Shown in pieces: positions 33,697 through 41,970 of a stretch of DNA of 64,000 nucleotides. How positions within the stretch are numbered: the stretch's first letter is position 1; each line of letters opens with the position of its first letter. Position numbers and translations under genes: made by a program. Under the pieces are notes generated by a model. It did not search any database. It was given only the letters and a program-made list of their open reading frames with translations, and was not told where the DNA came from. This DNA comes from JADKFD01 sp050250665 (GTDB lineage: Bacteria; Pseudomonadota; Gammaproteobacteria; Xanthomonadales; SZUA-5), in contig JBFWOF010000025.1 of NCBI GenBank assembly GCA_050250665.1, positions 25,371 through 89,370 on the forward strand, read 5' to 3'.

Positions 33697-33784
33697 GGAT
33701 CTCTGAGTCGGTTCCGCGTGCTTGCACCCCTGGGGTGTCGATCGTCCAAGCATAGGCGCCCTGACAGCCTCAGGGCGAACCCTG

Positions 33785-33799
33785 TGAATCAACGATTCA
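33785..33799. promoter_or_regulatory. Palindrome TGAATC-AAC-GATTCA in a divergent gap
   Basis: A perfect 6+6 inverted repeat lies in the 127-bp gap between the kinase gene (minus) and the DUF4124 gene (plus), 25 bp before the latter's ATG. It could be an operator for either gene; no matching regulator is recognised. Confidence 0.3.
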
Positions 33800-33823
33800 C
33801 GCGATCAGGGCTAGAATCAGCCC

Positions 33824-34390
33824 ATGAGTTTACCGCTGCGTTTACTGCTGACTGCCCTGGCCCTGCTGCTCGCTGCACCGGCGTCGGCAGCGACCATCTA
33901 CAAGTGCCGTCAGGCCGGTGGGGTGGTCAGCTATCAGGACAATCCCTGTCCGGGACGACAGATCGGGGTGCTGCGCACACCGACCACTGCGGCCGCTGCC
34001 CGCGCGCCGGCAGCCACCACGGCCCCGGCCAAAGCCACGTCGGAGGCAGCGCGACCGACACCCACGGCGCGGGCGCCGCGGCCATCGTTCAAGTGCGTAA
34101 GACCCGACGGCAGCCACTACTACACCGGCAACGCCCGGCCGGCACGGATGCTGGTGGATGCCTCCAACACGGTGGCCAAGAGGGTCGCTGGCGCGCCCGC
34201 GGCGCCGCCGGGCAAGGCCTGGGCCGAAGACCAGTGCGCCAACAGCACCCGCGCGGAAAGCTGCCAGTACTACCAGGAGCAGATCGCCGCCAACGATGCC
34301 CGCGAGGCTGCGGCCAAGGGCACCGATGCCTCGCGACTGAAGCGTGAAGGGCAGCGTCTGCGGGCTATCCGCAACCATCGCTGCAACTGA
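33824..34390 (+). CDS. DUF4124 domain periplasmic protein
   Basis: 188 residues. The signal peptide (LPLRLLLTALALLLAAPASAA) is followed by the DUF4124 start TIYKCRQAGGVVSYQDNPCPG. A Pro/Ala/Thr-rich linker (about 53-88) then leads to a C-terminal part with paired cysteines (CVRPDGSHYYTG, QCANSTRAESCQYYQEQI, HRCN). The domain is common in Proteobacteria and lacks an assigned function. Disulfide bonds in the periplasm are likely. Confidence 0.85.
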   Translation: MSLPLRLLLTALALLLAAPASAATIYKCRQAGGVVSYQDNPCPGRQIGVLRTPTTAAAARAPAATTAPAKATSEAARPTPTARAPRPSFKCVRPDGSHYYTGNARPARMLVDASNTVAKRVAGAPAAPPGKAWAEDQCANSTRAESCQYYQEQIAANDAREAAAKGTDASRLKREGQRLRAIRNHRCN

Positions 34391-34504
34391 CGTCCGGGTC
34401 GGAAGTCGCCAAAGCTGCGACCTTTCTCCCGATCTCTGGCGACGCCCGCACTGCCGGCCGCTCGCCGAATCCGTATCCCTCACTCCCATACTCAGGAGCC
34501 GAAC

Positions 34505-35341
34505 ATGGATCGATTGATCGAAGTCTTTTCCAACATGCCCTGGGCGAGCCAGTTGGCGAGCTGGAGCGTACGCCTGGCCACCGCCCTGCTGCTGTTGCTG
34601 CTGGGCTTGTGGATCGTCCGCCTGGCCGCCAATGCCCTGGCGCGCCTGATGACGCGCATGAATGTCGACCCGATGCTGCGTGATTTCCTGCGCAGCGTAC
34701 TCACCGGCGTGCTCACGGTGCTGGTCCTGGCCGGTGCGCTGGATTCGCTGGGTGTGCCGATGACCTCGATCCTGGCAGCGCTCGGCGCCGCCGGTCTGGC
34801 CATCGCGCTGGCACTGCGCGATTCACTGGCCAACCTGGCGGCCGGCGTCACCCTGATTCTGCTCAAGCCCTTCCGCGTGGGTGATGTCATCGAAATCGGC
34901 AGCCAGAAAGGCAAGGTCGAGGGTATGCGTCTGATGCATACGGTGATGGCGACCCCGGACAATTGCGAAGTGGTGTTGCCGAACTCGCATGTCGCCAGTC
35001 AGCCGATCACCAACTTCACCCGGCGCGACACCCGCCGCATCGATCTGGTGATCGGCATCGCCTACCAGGACGACATCGGCAAGGCCTTCAGCGTCATCGA
35101 CCGGGTGCTCAAGGCCGAATCACGGGTGCTGGCCGAGCCGGAGCCGATGCTGCTGGTCGACCAGCTCGGCGAAAGCAGTGTCGATCTGGCCATACGACCG
35201 TGGGTGGCGACTCCGGACCTGCTGGTCACCCGCGCCAGCCTGCTGCGCCAGATCAAGGAAGAGCTCGGCGCCGCCGGCATCGACATCCCCTTCCCGCAGC
35301 GCGTGTTGCATGTGGTGAAGGACGCGGAGGCGGCGAGCTGA
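34505..35341 (+). CDS. MscS-family small-conductance mechanosensitive channel
   Basis: 278 residues. Three transmembrane helices occupy about residues 20-125; the third, pore-lining one is Gly/Ala-rich (SILAALGAAGLAIALALRDSLANLAAGV). A cytoplasmic beta domain (PFRVGDVIEIGSQKGKVEGMRLMHTVM, VLPNSHVASQPITNFT) and a C-terminal alpha/beta domain follow. It opens on membrane tension to release solutes at osmotic downshock. A CAGGAG ribosome site lies 7 bases upstream. It is a single-gene unit. Confidence 0.94.
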   Translation: MDRLIEVFSNMPWASQLASWSVRLATALLLLLLGLWIVRLAANALARLMTRMNVDPMLRDFLRSVLTGVLTVLVLAGALDSLGVPMTSILAALGAAGLAIALALRDSLANLAAGVTLILLKPFRVGDVIEIGSQKGKVEGMRLMHTVMATPDNCEVVLPNSHVASQPITNFTRRDTRRIDLVIGIAYQDDIGKAFSVIDRVLKAESRVLAEPEPMLLVDQLGESSVDLAIRPWVATPDLLVTRASLLRQIKEELGAAGIDIPFPQRVLHVVKDAEAAS

Positions 35342-35346
35342 AAAAG

Positions 35347-35414
35347 GGGGCACGGGGAACGGGGCAGGGGACTCGGGACTCGGGACTCGGGACTCGGGAC
35401 TCGGGACTCGGGAC
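35347..35414. repeat. Heptamer array with changing unit
   Basis: A continuous 7-bp-period tract that reads GGGGCAC, GGGGAAC, GGGGCAG and then GGGACTC about six times. It links the GTGCCCC-type and GGGACTC-type arrays of other gaps as variants of one family. Confidence 0.9.
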
Positions 35415-35423
35415 AAAACCCCG

Positions 35424-35599
35424 GGCGTCATTGCGAGGAGCGCAGCGACGAAGCAATCCAGGACCTGCGACTCCAGTTCTGGATTGCTTCCCCCGGATCA
35501 AATCCGGGGTCGCAATGACGCGGGCTCTGGTGGGTCCAGACTTGTCTGGACGCTTTTTCCACCCAAAGGCCAAGAGCGTCCAGACAAGTCTGGACCTAC
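35424..35599. repeat. ATTGCGAG long hairpin and GTCCAGAC REPIN pair
   Basis: 35424-35521 repeats the long hairpin of 12291 and 21367. 35531-35599 is an inverted pair of GTCCAGACTTGTCTGGAC hairpins. Together with the heptamers they fill the gap between the MscS and pirin genes (35342-35648). Confidence 0.85.
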
Positions 35600-35648
35600 C
35601 GTTCCCTCAGGTCTGTGGCAGGCGTGATTTGGCCTTCGCCCGTGCCCC

Positions 35649-36512
35649 CTACTCCGGCAACGGAGTGAACTCGTCCTCCCCGGGCACGGCGGCAAAGCGC
35701 TGCTCGCGCCAGTCGGTCTTGGCCTGCTCGATGCGCTCCGGACGCGACGATACGAAATTCCACCACAGATGACGCCGCTCGGTCAGCGGCGGGCCACCCA
35801 GCCAGGCCAGCAGAGTGTCTTCCTCGGCCAGCACGGTCAGTGCCTGCTGCTGGGGCAGGACCTGCAGCGTTCCGGCCGGAATCAGTTGACCGTCGATCCG
35901 CAGGCTGCCGCGCACCACGTACAGGGCCTGTTGCTGTGTAGTCGACGGCAGCTGCAGCTCGGCACCGCCGGTCATGGTTCCCGCTACGTAGAAAAGTTCG
36001 CTCAAGGTACGCACCGGAGACCGCTGGCCCAGGGCCTCTCCTGCGATCAGCTGCAAGGACAAGCCTGGGCCCTCGATCCGCGGCAGATCGGCCGCCGGGT
36101 GATGATCGAAAGCGGGCGCGCTTTCTTCCTGATCCAGCGGCAGCGCCACCCAGGCCTGCAGTCCGTGCAGCGGTCCACCGCTGGCCCGCAGCGCATCGGG
36201 CGAGCGCTCGGAGTGGACGATGCCGCGTCCGGCATTCATCCAGTTGACGTCACCCGGACGGATTTCCTGCGCAGAACCCAGGCTGTCCCGGTGCATCAGC
36301 GCGCCCTCGAACAGGAAGGTGACGGTCGCCAGACCAATATGCGGATGCGGCCTGACATCGATGCCCTGTCCAGGCGCGAACTGCGCCGGGCCCATGTGAT
36401 CGAGAAACACGAAGGGTCCGACACTGCGCTGCAATCGATGCGGCAGCAATCTGGCGACTTCGAAGCCCCCCAGATCCTTGCGCAGACCGGTAATGCTGAC
36501 GGGTAGGTTCAT
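35649..36512 (-). CDS. Pirin family protein
   Basis: 287 residues. Pirin N-terminal cupin signatures are VGPFVFLDHMGPAQFAPG, DVRPHPHIGLATVTFLFEGALMHRDSLG (metal ligands HPHIG and the later His and Glu), NWMNAGRGIVHSE and GLQAWVALP; a C-terminal cupin follows. Pirins bind iron, and some act as quercetinases or redox sensors. The ATG at 36512 is supported by the family start; upstream in-frame residues are unrelated. It is monocistronic by context. Confidence 0.92.
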   Translation of the reverse strand: MNLPVSITGLRKDLGGFEVARLLPHRLQRSVGPFVFLDHMGPAQFAPGQGIDVRPHPHIGLATVTFLFEGALMHRDSLGSAQEIRPGDVNWMNAGRGIVHSERSPDALRASGGPLHGLQAWVALPLDQEESAPAFDHHPAADLPRIEGPGLSLQLIAGEALGQRSPVRTLSELFYVAGTMTGGAELQLPSTTQQQALYVVRGSLRIDGQLIPAGTLQVLPQQQALTVLAEEDTLLAWLGGPPLTERRHLWWNFVSSRPERIEQAKTDWREQRFAAVPGEDEFTPLPE

Positions 36513-36650
36513 GGGCACAAACTCCGACCAATGGGCAATGTACTTGGGGCTGGACTCTGGCAGTATCGGCGCGTTCTCGGGTCGATCCGACCCCGGGCGC
36601 GCCCGCGAAAGCCAACAGGGATCAGCGCGCAAGGAAGCGCACGTGGCGGC

Positions 36651-36959
36651 TCAATCGACCAGTTCTTCGTCCTGCAGACGGCCATTGACGAATATCAGGC
36701 GGCGCGCAAACTTGTTCGAACCGAAGTCGTAGATCCACTCTTCGATTTCGATCTCGATGGCCACCGCCTCGTTGATCGCGTTCTGTCGGTAGACCGTGCG
36801 GTAGTAGCGACTCTCGTCAGCGGGATTGCCACAACGCTTGCGCACTTCGTAGCGCGACATTCCCTGCAGTACCAGCTGGTTGCCGCAGCGCATGGCCTGC
36901 GCCGGCCAGGGGTAGACCATCAGGGCAACGGTCAGCGACAGCAGCAGGCGGATACGCAT
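36651..36959 (-). CDS. DUF2845 domain periplasmic protein
   Basis: 102 residues. The signal peptide (RIRLLLSLTVALMVYPWPAQA) is followed by MRCGNQLVLQGMSRYEVRKRCGNPA, the two-cysteine start of DUF2845, then EEWIYDFGSNKFARRLIFVNGRL. The second half resembles BamE/SmpA-like small folds. Function is unknown; it is secreted to the periplasm. Confidence 0.85.
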   Translation of the reverse strand: MRIRLLLSLTVALMVYPWPAQAMRCGNQLVLQGMSRYEVRKRCGNPADESRYYRTVYRQNAINEAVAIEIEIEEWIYDFGSNKFARRLIFVNGRLQDEELVD

Positions 36960-37005
36960 CGGGGACTCCTGAGTGGGTGCAATGGCCGCTGCGAGCGGAG
37001 ATCAC

Positions 37006-38085
37006 CTATCCGGGGGCAGCGGAGCGGGCCCGGATCAATGCTGCCAGCACGTCTGGCGCGTAGTCGAAGGAATCGTAATACAGGCGATCATCGGGCAGAC
37101 CGGCCGCGACAAAATCACGACGGCCCGCTTCGATCATCGGTGGTGGCCCGCTCATGTAGACATCGAAACGGGACAGATCCGGAAAATCCTTGAGCACGGC
37201 TTCATGGACCGGGCCGGCACGGTATTGGTTCCGCTCCAGCGGACTGGCCTCGCTCAGCACCGGCGTGTAGCGCACATTGCTGTGGCGGTCCTGCCATTGC
37301 CGGCACAGCGATTCCAGGTACAGATCCTCGACATGACGCGCACCCCAGTAGATGTGCAGCGCCCGATGGGTGTGGCGCTCGATCAGGTGCTCGACAATGG
37401 CCTTGATCGGGGCGAATCCGGTGCCGCCGGCCATCAGCAATATCGGCCGGTCACCGCCCTCGCGGGGCACAAAGGTGCCGAGCGGCGCTTCCACACGCAG
37501 CACCTGGCCCAGCCGCAGCTCGTCGAACACGAACTGGGTGAAGCCGCCGCCGCTGACCCGGCGGATGTGCAGATCCAGGGTGTCACCGTGATGCGGCGCA
37601 TTGGCGATGGAAAACGCCCGGCGCTTGCCCTCGGGCAGCAGGATGTCCAGATATTGCCCGGGCAGATAATTGAAGCCCTCGCGCTGCGCCGGCAGCAGCT
37701 TCAGTTCCATGACGTCGTCGCAGAGGCGGTGCTTGGCGGCCACCTTGACCGCCAGCTGGCGGATCGGAATGCCGGCGACTGCTTCGACCTCGCGGATGGC
37801 GATGGTCAGATCACTTGAGGCCACGGCCTGACACAGCAGCGCCTGACCGCATTCGCGCTCGGCCTCGCTGAGCGCACTCGGCGGGTTGTAGGGGTAGCTG
37901 ACCTCGCCGCTGATCAGTCGGCCCTTGCAGCTGCCACAGCTGCCGGAAAGGCAGCTGTAGGGCAAGGCCAGGCCGGCCCGCCGGGCGGCCGCCAGCACGG
38001 TTTCGCCTCCGCGCACATCGAAGGACTTGCCGCTGCCGGCCAGCTGCACCTGGTGCTCTGCGTGGGTGGGGATTTCTCTGTTCAT
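37006..38085 (-). CDS. 2Fe-2S ferredoxin/FAD reductase (CDP-6-deoxy-glucoseen reductase-like)
   Basis: 359 residues. The N-terminal plant-type ferredoxin domain has Cys45, Cys50, Cys53 and Cys85 (CLSGSCGSCKG ... LLC). An FAD-binding domain (RRAFSIANAP) and an NAD(P)H domain (LMAGGTGFAPIKAI, MSGPPPMI) follow. It resembles AscD and phenol hydroxylase reductase-type electron transfer proteins. No oxygenase partner lies nearby, so the electron acceptor is unknown. The start at 38085 gives the family N-terminus; the MMSC start 13 codons upstream is less likely. Confidence 0.88.
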   Translation of the reverse strand: MNREIPTHAEHQVQLAGSGKSFDVRGGETVLAAARRAGLALPYSCLSGSCGSCKGRLISGEVSYPYNPPSALSEAERECGQALLCQAVASSDLTIAIREVEAVAGIPIRQLAVKVAAKHRLCDDVMELKLLPAQREGFNYLPGQYLDILLPEGKRRAFSIANAPHHGDTLDLHIRRVSGGGFTQFVFDELRLGQVLRVEAPLGTFVPREGGDRPILLMAGGTGFAPIKAIVEHLIERHTHRALHIYWGARHVEDLYLESLCRQWQDRHSNVRYTPVLSEASPLERNQYRAGPVHEAVLKDFPDLSRFDVYMSGPPPMIEAGRRDFVAAGLPDDRLYYDSFDYAPDVLAALIRARSAAPG

Positions 38086-38175
38086 GGCCCGAGTATCGCC
38101 CCTCAAGTCTGCACAGGACATCAAGACCGGAAATTCCTGCGCCGCGTGTCAGCAGCTGTGCTTGCCACGCCGCCC

Positions 38176-38201
38176 AAAAAAAACGGGGGCCGAAGCCCCC
38201 G
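38176..38201 (-). terminator. Rho-independent terminator of the TorF porin gene
   Basis: Stem CGGGGGC/GCCCCCG (38184-38190 and 38195-38201) with a 4-base loop, followed on the minus strand by eight T. It lies 30 bp past the porin stop. Confidence 0.9.
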
Positions 38202-38230
38202 CTCAATTCAAGTCGTGACTGCGATGGGCG

Positions 38231-38923
38231 TCAGAATTCCCACAGCGTGGTCAGGAACACGCGCGAACCGCCATTGTCGCCCCAATCGATATCGTTGGTG
38301 GCATGGGCGTAGGACAGGCCAACCGACATCTGCCCGAAGGAGCGCGACAGGCCGACCGAGAAGTCCTGGTAGGAATCACCGAGAGCCTTGTCCAGATCGT
38401 AGTGGCCGACCGAGCCTTCCAGGGTCAGGTCCCACCAAGGCAGCGGATAGCTGCCAGACGCCGACACATAGGTGCCGTTCTCGCCGGAGTTGAACACATC
38501 ATTCGAGTAACCGACCAGGAAGCTCAGGTAATCGCCGACGCCGAGCGTGAAGATCAGCTCGTTGTAGTTGTAGGCGCTCTGATCGTGATAGGCGTAGCGC
38601 AGCAGTGTGGCGTCGAAGCTGACCGTGTCGCTGATCTGGGTGCCCCAGCCGACGTAGAAATCGAACTCGGCATTGGCGCCGTCACCATCCACGAAATCCA
38701 CAGTGGAAGCCCACACGCCGGCATGGAAACCGCTGTCGTGGGTGTAATCCATTCCGGCCTGGATGGCCGGCCCTTCGTTGGTCTGCGAAACGCCGCGGAA
38801 CACATAGTCGCTGACGATGCCGACATTGAAGGCCAGCGGACCCGATTCCTCTTCGGCATCCTGAGCCAGGGCCGGCATCGAGAGCGCGGCGAGCAGGGCA
38901 GCCGTAATTAGCCGATAGCGCAT
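38231..38923 (-). CDS. TorF family putative outer-membrane porin
   Basis: 230 residues. The signal peptide (RYRLITAALLAALSMPALAQ) is followed by VGIVSDYVFRGVSQTNEGPAIQAGMDY, the signature of the TIGR02001 group. A beta-rich barrel ends in LTTLWEF with terminal Phe. It is probably a diffusion channel in the outer membrane. The start at 38923 has AGGAG 7 bases upstream; upstream in-frame residues carry no signal. A strong terminator follows. Confidence 0.9.
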   Translation of the reverse strand: MRYRLITAALLAALSMPALAQDAEEESGPLAFNVGIVSDYVFRGVSQTNEGPAIQAGMDYTHDSGFHAGVWASTVDFVDGDGANAEFDFYVGWGTQISDTVSFDATLLRYAYHDQSAYNYNELIFTLGVGDYLSFLVGYSNDVFNSGENGTYVSASGSYPLPWWDLTLEGSVGHYDLDKALGDSYQDFSVGLSRSFGQMSVGLSYAHATNDIDWGDNGGSRVFLTTLWEF

Positions 38924-39141
38924 GGTGATTCTCCTGTAACCAGTCTGGTTTGAAACGGGGCATGGCGATTGTGAAGCCAATCTGACCAAATTGGCTAGTG
39001 CATTGGTTCCATTGTCGTCTGGTCCAGGTGACACATTGTTCATCGGCGCGCGATTGTCCGTGCTGCCAGGGTGCCACCGAACATGCGCTGTGCGCAGGTT
39101 GCCCGGGTTAGACTGCAGCCCATCCCACCCGGAGTCGACCG

Positions 39142-40068
39142 ATGGACAATATTCTCATTCTGGTATTCCTCGGCTTCATCGCCGTGGTGGTTTTCCGTTC
39201 CATCCGCTTTGTGCCGCAGGGCTTCAACTTCACCGTGGAGCGCTTCGGCAAGTACACCCACACCCTGCCCTCGGGCCTCGGCTTCCTGATTCCCCTGATC
39301 GATTCGGTCGGCCGCAAGGTCAACATGATGGAACAGGTGCTGGACGTGCCCTCGCAGGACGTCATCACCAAGGACAACGCTGTGGTCAAGGTCGACGGCG
39401 TGATCTTCTATCAGGTACTGGATGCGGCCAAGTCGGCCTACGAGGTGTCCAACCTCGAGCAGGCCGCCATCGCGCTGGTGATGACCAACATCCGTACCGC
39501 CATCGGCTCGATGGACCTGGACGAATCGCTGAGCAAGCGCGACGAGATCAACGCCCGCCTGATGCGGGTGGTTGACGATGCAACCCATCCCTGGGGCATC
39601 AAGGTCAATCGCATCGAACTCAAGGACATCCAGCCGCCGCGTGATCTGGTCGATGCCATGGCCCGGCAGATGAAAGCCGAGCGTGAAAAGCGCGCCGCCA
39701 TTCTTGAAGCCGAAGGCAGCCGCGCCAGCGAGATCCTGCGCGCCGAAGGCGAGAAGCAGGGCGCCGTGCTCGAAGCCGAAGGTCGTCGCGAAGCGGCCTT
39801 CCGTGACGCCGAAGCGCGCGAACGACTGGCTGAAGCTGAAGCCCGGGCCACCGAGATGGTGTCTCAGGCCATCGCCAAGGGCGATGTCCAGGCGATCAAC
39901 TATTTTGTCGCCAACAACTACATCAAGGCGCTGCAGGCGCTGGCCACCAGTCCCAATCAGAAGACCCTGGTGCTGCCGGTGGAACTGACCAGCGTCATCG
40001 GCTCGATTGCAGGTATCGCCGAGATCGCCAAGGCCGTCGGCAAGAAGCAGGGAGGTAGCGCGCCATGA
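39142..40068 (+). CDS. SPFH/stomatin-like membrane protein (QmcA type)
   Basis: 308 residues. The N-terminal membrane anchor (NILILVFLGFIAVVVFRSIRF) is followed by the SPFH domain (PQGFNFTVERFGKYTHTLPSGLGFLIPLID, QDVITKDNAVVKVDGVIFYQV), RIELKDIQPPRDLVDAMARQMKAER and a coiled coil rich in Glu and Ala, then the tail. It forms membrane microdomain cages with FtsH- or NfeD-type partners. It overlaps the NfeD gene by 4 bp (ATGA). Confidence 0.94.
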   Translation: MDNILILVFLGFIAVVVFRSIRFVPQGFNFTVERFGKYTHTLPSGLGFLIPLIDSVGRKVNMMEQVLDVPSQDVITKDNAVVKVDGVIFYQVLDAAKSAYEVSNLEQAAIALVMTNIRTAIGSMDLDESLSKRDEINARLMRVVDDATHPWGIKVNRIELKDIQPPRDLVDAMARQMKAEREKRAAILEAEGSRASEILRAEGEKQGAVLEAEGRREAAFRDAEARERLAEAEARATEMVSQAIAKGDVQAINYFVANNYIKALQALATSPNQKTLVLPVELTSVIGSIAGIAEIAKAVGKKQGGSAP

Positions 40069-40514
40069 GTCCCTGGTGGCAAAGCATCAGTGCTTCGGAA
40101 TGGCTGATCGCCGGCATGATCCTGCTGGTGCTCGAAGTCTTCGCGCCCGGTGCCTTTCTGCTGTGGTTCGGCATCGCCGCTCTGGTGGTCGGCATTGCCG
40201 TGTGGCTGATCCCGGCCCTGCCCTGGGGCCTGCAGATCGTGGCCTTCGCGCTGCTTTCGATCGGTTCGCTGCTCGGCTACCGCGCCTGGCGCAAACGCGT
40301 GCCCGATAAACCCGACGACCAGCCGCTGCTGAACAAGCGCACCGAGCAGATGATCGGCCGGGTCTTCATTCTGGAGACCGCCATCGTCAACGGTCGCGGC
40401 AAGATCAAGGTCGGCGACGCCCTGTGGACCGTCAGCGGCCCGGATCTCGCCGCCGGCACCACGGTCCGAGTGCTCGGCGCCCGCGAGCAGATTTTGCAGG
40501 TGGAGGCGGGATGA
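40065..40514 (+). CDS. NfeD family protein
   Basis: 149 residues. Two to three transmembrane helices (WLIAGMILLVLEVFAPGAFLLWFG and following, residues 9-72) precede a C-terminal OB-fold domain (LNKRTEQMIGRVFILETAIVNGRGKIKVGDALWTV, 85-149). It is the usual partner of stomatin-like SPFH proteins, with a start overlapping the stop of the SPFH gene. The pair is thought to organise membrane domains and quality control. Confidence 0.93.
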   Translation: MSPWWQSISASEWLIAGMILLVLEVFAPGAFLLWFGIAALVVGIAVWLIPALPWGLQIVAFALLSIGSLLGYRAWRKRVPDKPDDQPLLNKRTEQMIGRVFILETAIVNGRGKIKVGDALWTVSGPDLAAGTTVRVLGAREQILQVEAG

Positions 40515-40566
40515 GGGCTTGAATGCTGCCGGGGAGTCTGCGGGCGAACCCGGCGGATGGGCAGTC

Positions 40567-40741
40567 GGAGAGCGGTAATACGTCAAACGTGAAACGTCAA
40601 TCAAGGCGCGAAGCCGGTGGCCTGCCGGAGCGGGCTGCACCCGCGATGGCCACCGTCAGATTGACGAAACCCATTTCGCGGACAGAGTCCGCTCCCACAG
40701 GCCGCGGACGGCGAGCTTCAAATTGACGTTTTACGTTTGAC
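40567..40741. mobile_element. Element with ACGTCAA heptamer inverted ends, copy 1
   Basis: The left end is ACGTCAAACGTGAAACGTCAA-like (three 7-bp units, 40580-40600). The right end is TTGACGTTTTACGTTTGAC (40723-40741). The interior holds a GCGGACAGAGTCCGCTCCCA hairpin. A second copy lies at 40759-40940 and a relative at 43361-43540. Confidence 0.75.
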
Positions 40742-40758
40742 TTCGCACCTCGCACCTC

Positions 40759-40940
40759 GGAGAGCGGTAAAACGTCAAACGTAAAACGTCAATCAAGGCA
40801 CGAAGCCGGTGGCCTGCCGGAGCGAGCTGCGCCCGCGATGGCCACTCTCAGATGGGCGAAATCCATTTCGCGGACAAAGTCCGCCCCCACAGGCCGCGGA
40901 CGGCGAGCTTCAAGTTGACGTTTTACGTTTCACGTTTGAC
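40759..40940. mobile_element. Element with ACGTCAA heptamer inverted ends, copy 2
   Basis: A direct repeat of 40567-40741 with about 90% similarity, separated by GCACCTC heptamers (40745-40758). The two fill the gap 40515-40958 before the EamA gene. No gene was seen. Confidence 0.75.
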
Positions 40941-40958
40941 CTTCTGAAGCTCCAACCG

Positions 40959-41837
40959 CTACATCAACATCACCCCCACCCCGCCAAAGGTGAACGCCAC
41001 GCCGATCAGCTTGCGTCGTCCCAGCGGCTCCGTCAGCCACGCCCAGGCGAACAGCAGGATGAAGATCGACGCGGTTTCGTTGAGGATCGAGGCCACCGAG
41101 GCGCTGGTGTACTTGTAGCCGGCGAGCCAGAACAGCATCGCCACGTACTGGCCGAAGACCGCGGCAATCACCAGCCGTCGCCAGGGCACGCCGCGCCAGG
41201 AGGGCATGCGATGGTGGGCGGGTAGCCAGCGCCACAGCCACAGCATCGGGATCAATGCGGCCAGCAGACGCAGCAGGCAGACCCAGAAGAAGGGTTCCTG
41301 TTCCAGCACCGGCTTGATCATGACCACGCCGGCGGCGTTCAGCGCCACTGCGGTGACGCCGTAGAGCAGACCCCGGCGCAGCTGGCTGGCCGGCAAGGGG
41401 TCGTTGAGCACGGGCCGGTTGACCAGCAGCACGCCGAACATCACCAGCACGAAGCCGCCGAACTGCAGCAGGCTCAGGCGCTCGTCAAGGAAGAAGAAGG
41501 ACAGCAGGATCACGCAGGGGCTGAAGAGATTGCCCAGCACGCCGATGCGTCCGGCGCCGAGCGTATTCAGAGCCCGGAAGTACAGCGTGTCGGCGACACT
41601 GATGCCGAGAATGCCGGAGAGCACGGTCAGGGCCAGTGACCAGCCGGTGATCTGTGGCAAAGCCAGACCATGCGCGATCAGTACGGTCGGCACCATCAGC
41701 GCCACCACCACGCCATTCTTCAAAAGGTTCAAGGCCACCGGCGGCAGCTCATTGCCGAGCTGCTTGTACAGGATCACCCCGACCGCCCAGCAGGCGGCCG
41801 AACTCACCGAAAACAGCTCACCGATACCCACCTGCAT
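40959..41837 (-). CDS. EamA/DMT-type membrane transporter
   Basis: 292 residues, ten predicted transmembrane helices in two EamA halves (FSVSSAACWAVGVILYKQLGNELPP at the start, FFLDERLSLLQFGGFVLVMFGVLLV at the end of the first, and WAWLTEPLGRRKLIGVAFTFGGVGVML at the C-terminus). It is likely a metabolite exporter, substrate unknown. The stop abuts heptamer repeats. Confidence 0.9.
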   Translation of the reverse strand: MQVGIGELFSVSSAACWAVGVILYKQLGNELPPVALNLLKNGVVVALMVPTVLIAHGLALPQITGWSLALTVLSGILGISVADTLYFRALNTLGAGRIGVLGNLFSPCVILLSFFFLDERLSLLQFGGFVLVMFGVLLVNRPVLNDPLPASQLRRGLLYGVTAVALNAAGVVMIKPVLEQEPFFWVCLLRLLAALIPMLWLWRWLPAHHRMPSWRGVPWRRLVIAAVFGQYVAMLFWLAGYKYTSASVASILNETASIFILLFAWAWLTEPLGRRKLIGVAFTFGGVGVMLM

Positions 41838-41970
41838 GTCGCGCTTCCTGAAAGAGTGTCAAGCCGGTAGCGCGCGCTGATCAATGCCATGATGGGCACC
41901 TGGCCAGAAACCTGAACGCACTCTCCGGGGGTTGCGCCATGACTCCACGGCGCTCGCGCATCATGCCCGC

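Noticed and set aside
31882..34347. 821-codon open frame on the plus strand across the kinase gene
   Set aside because: It lies antisense to all kinase and FGE motifs and continues out of frame into the DUF4124 gene.
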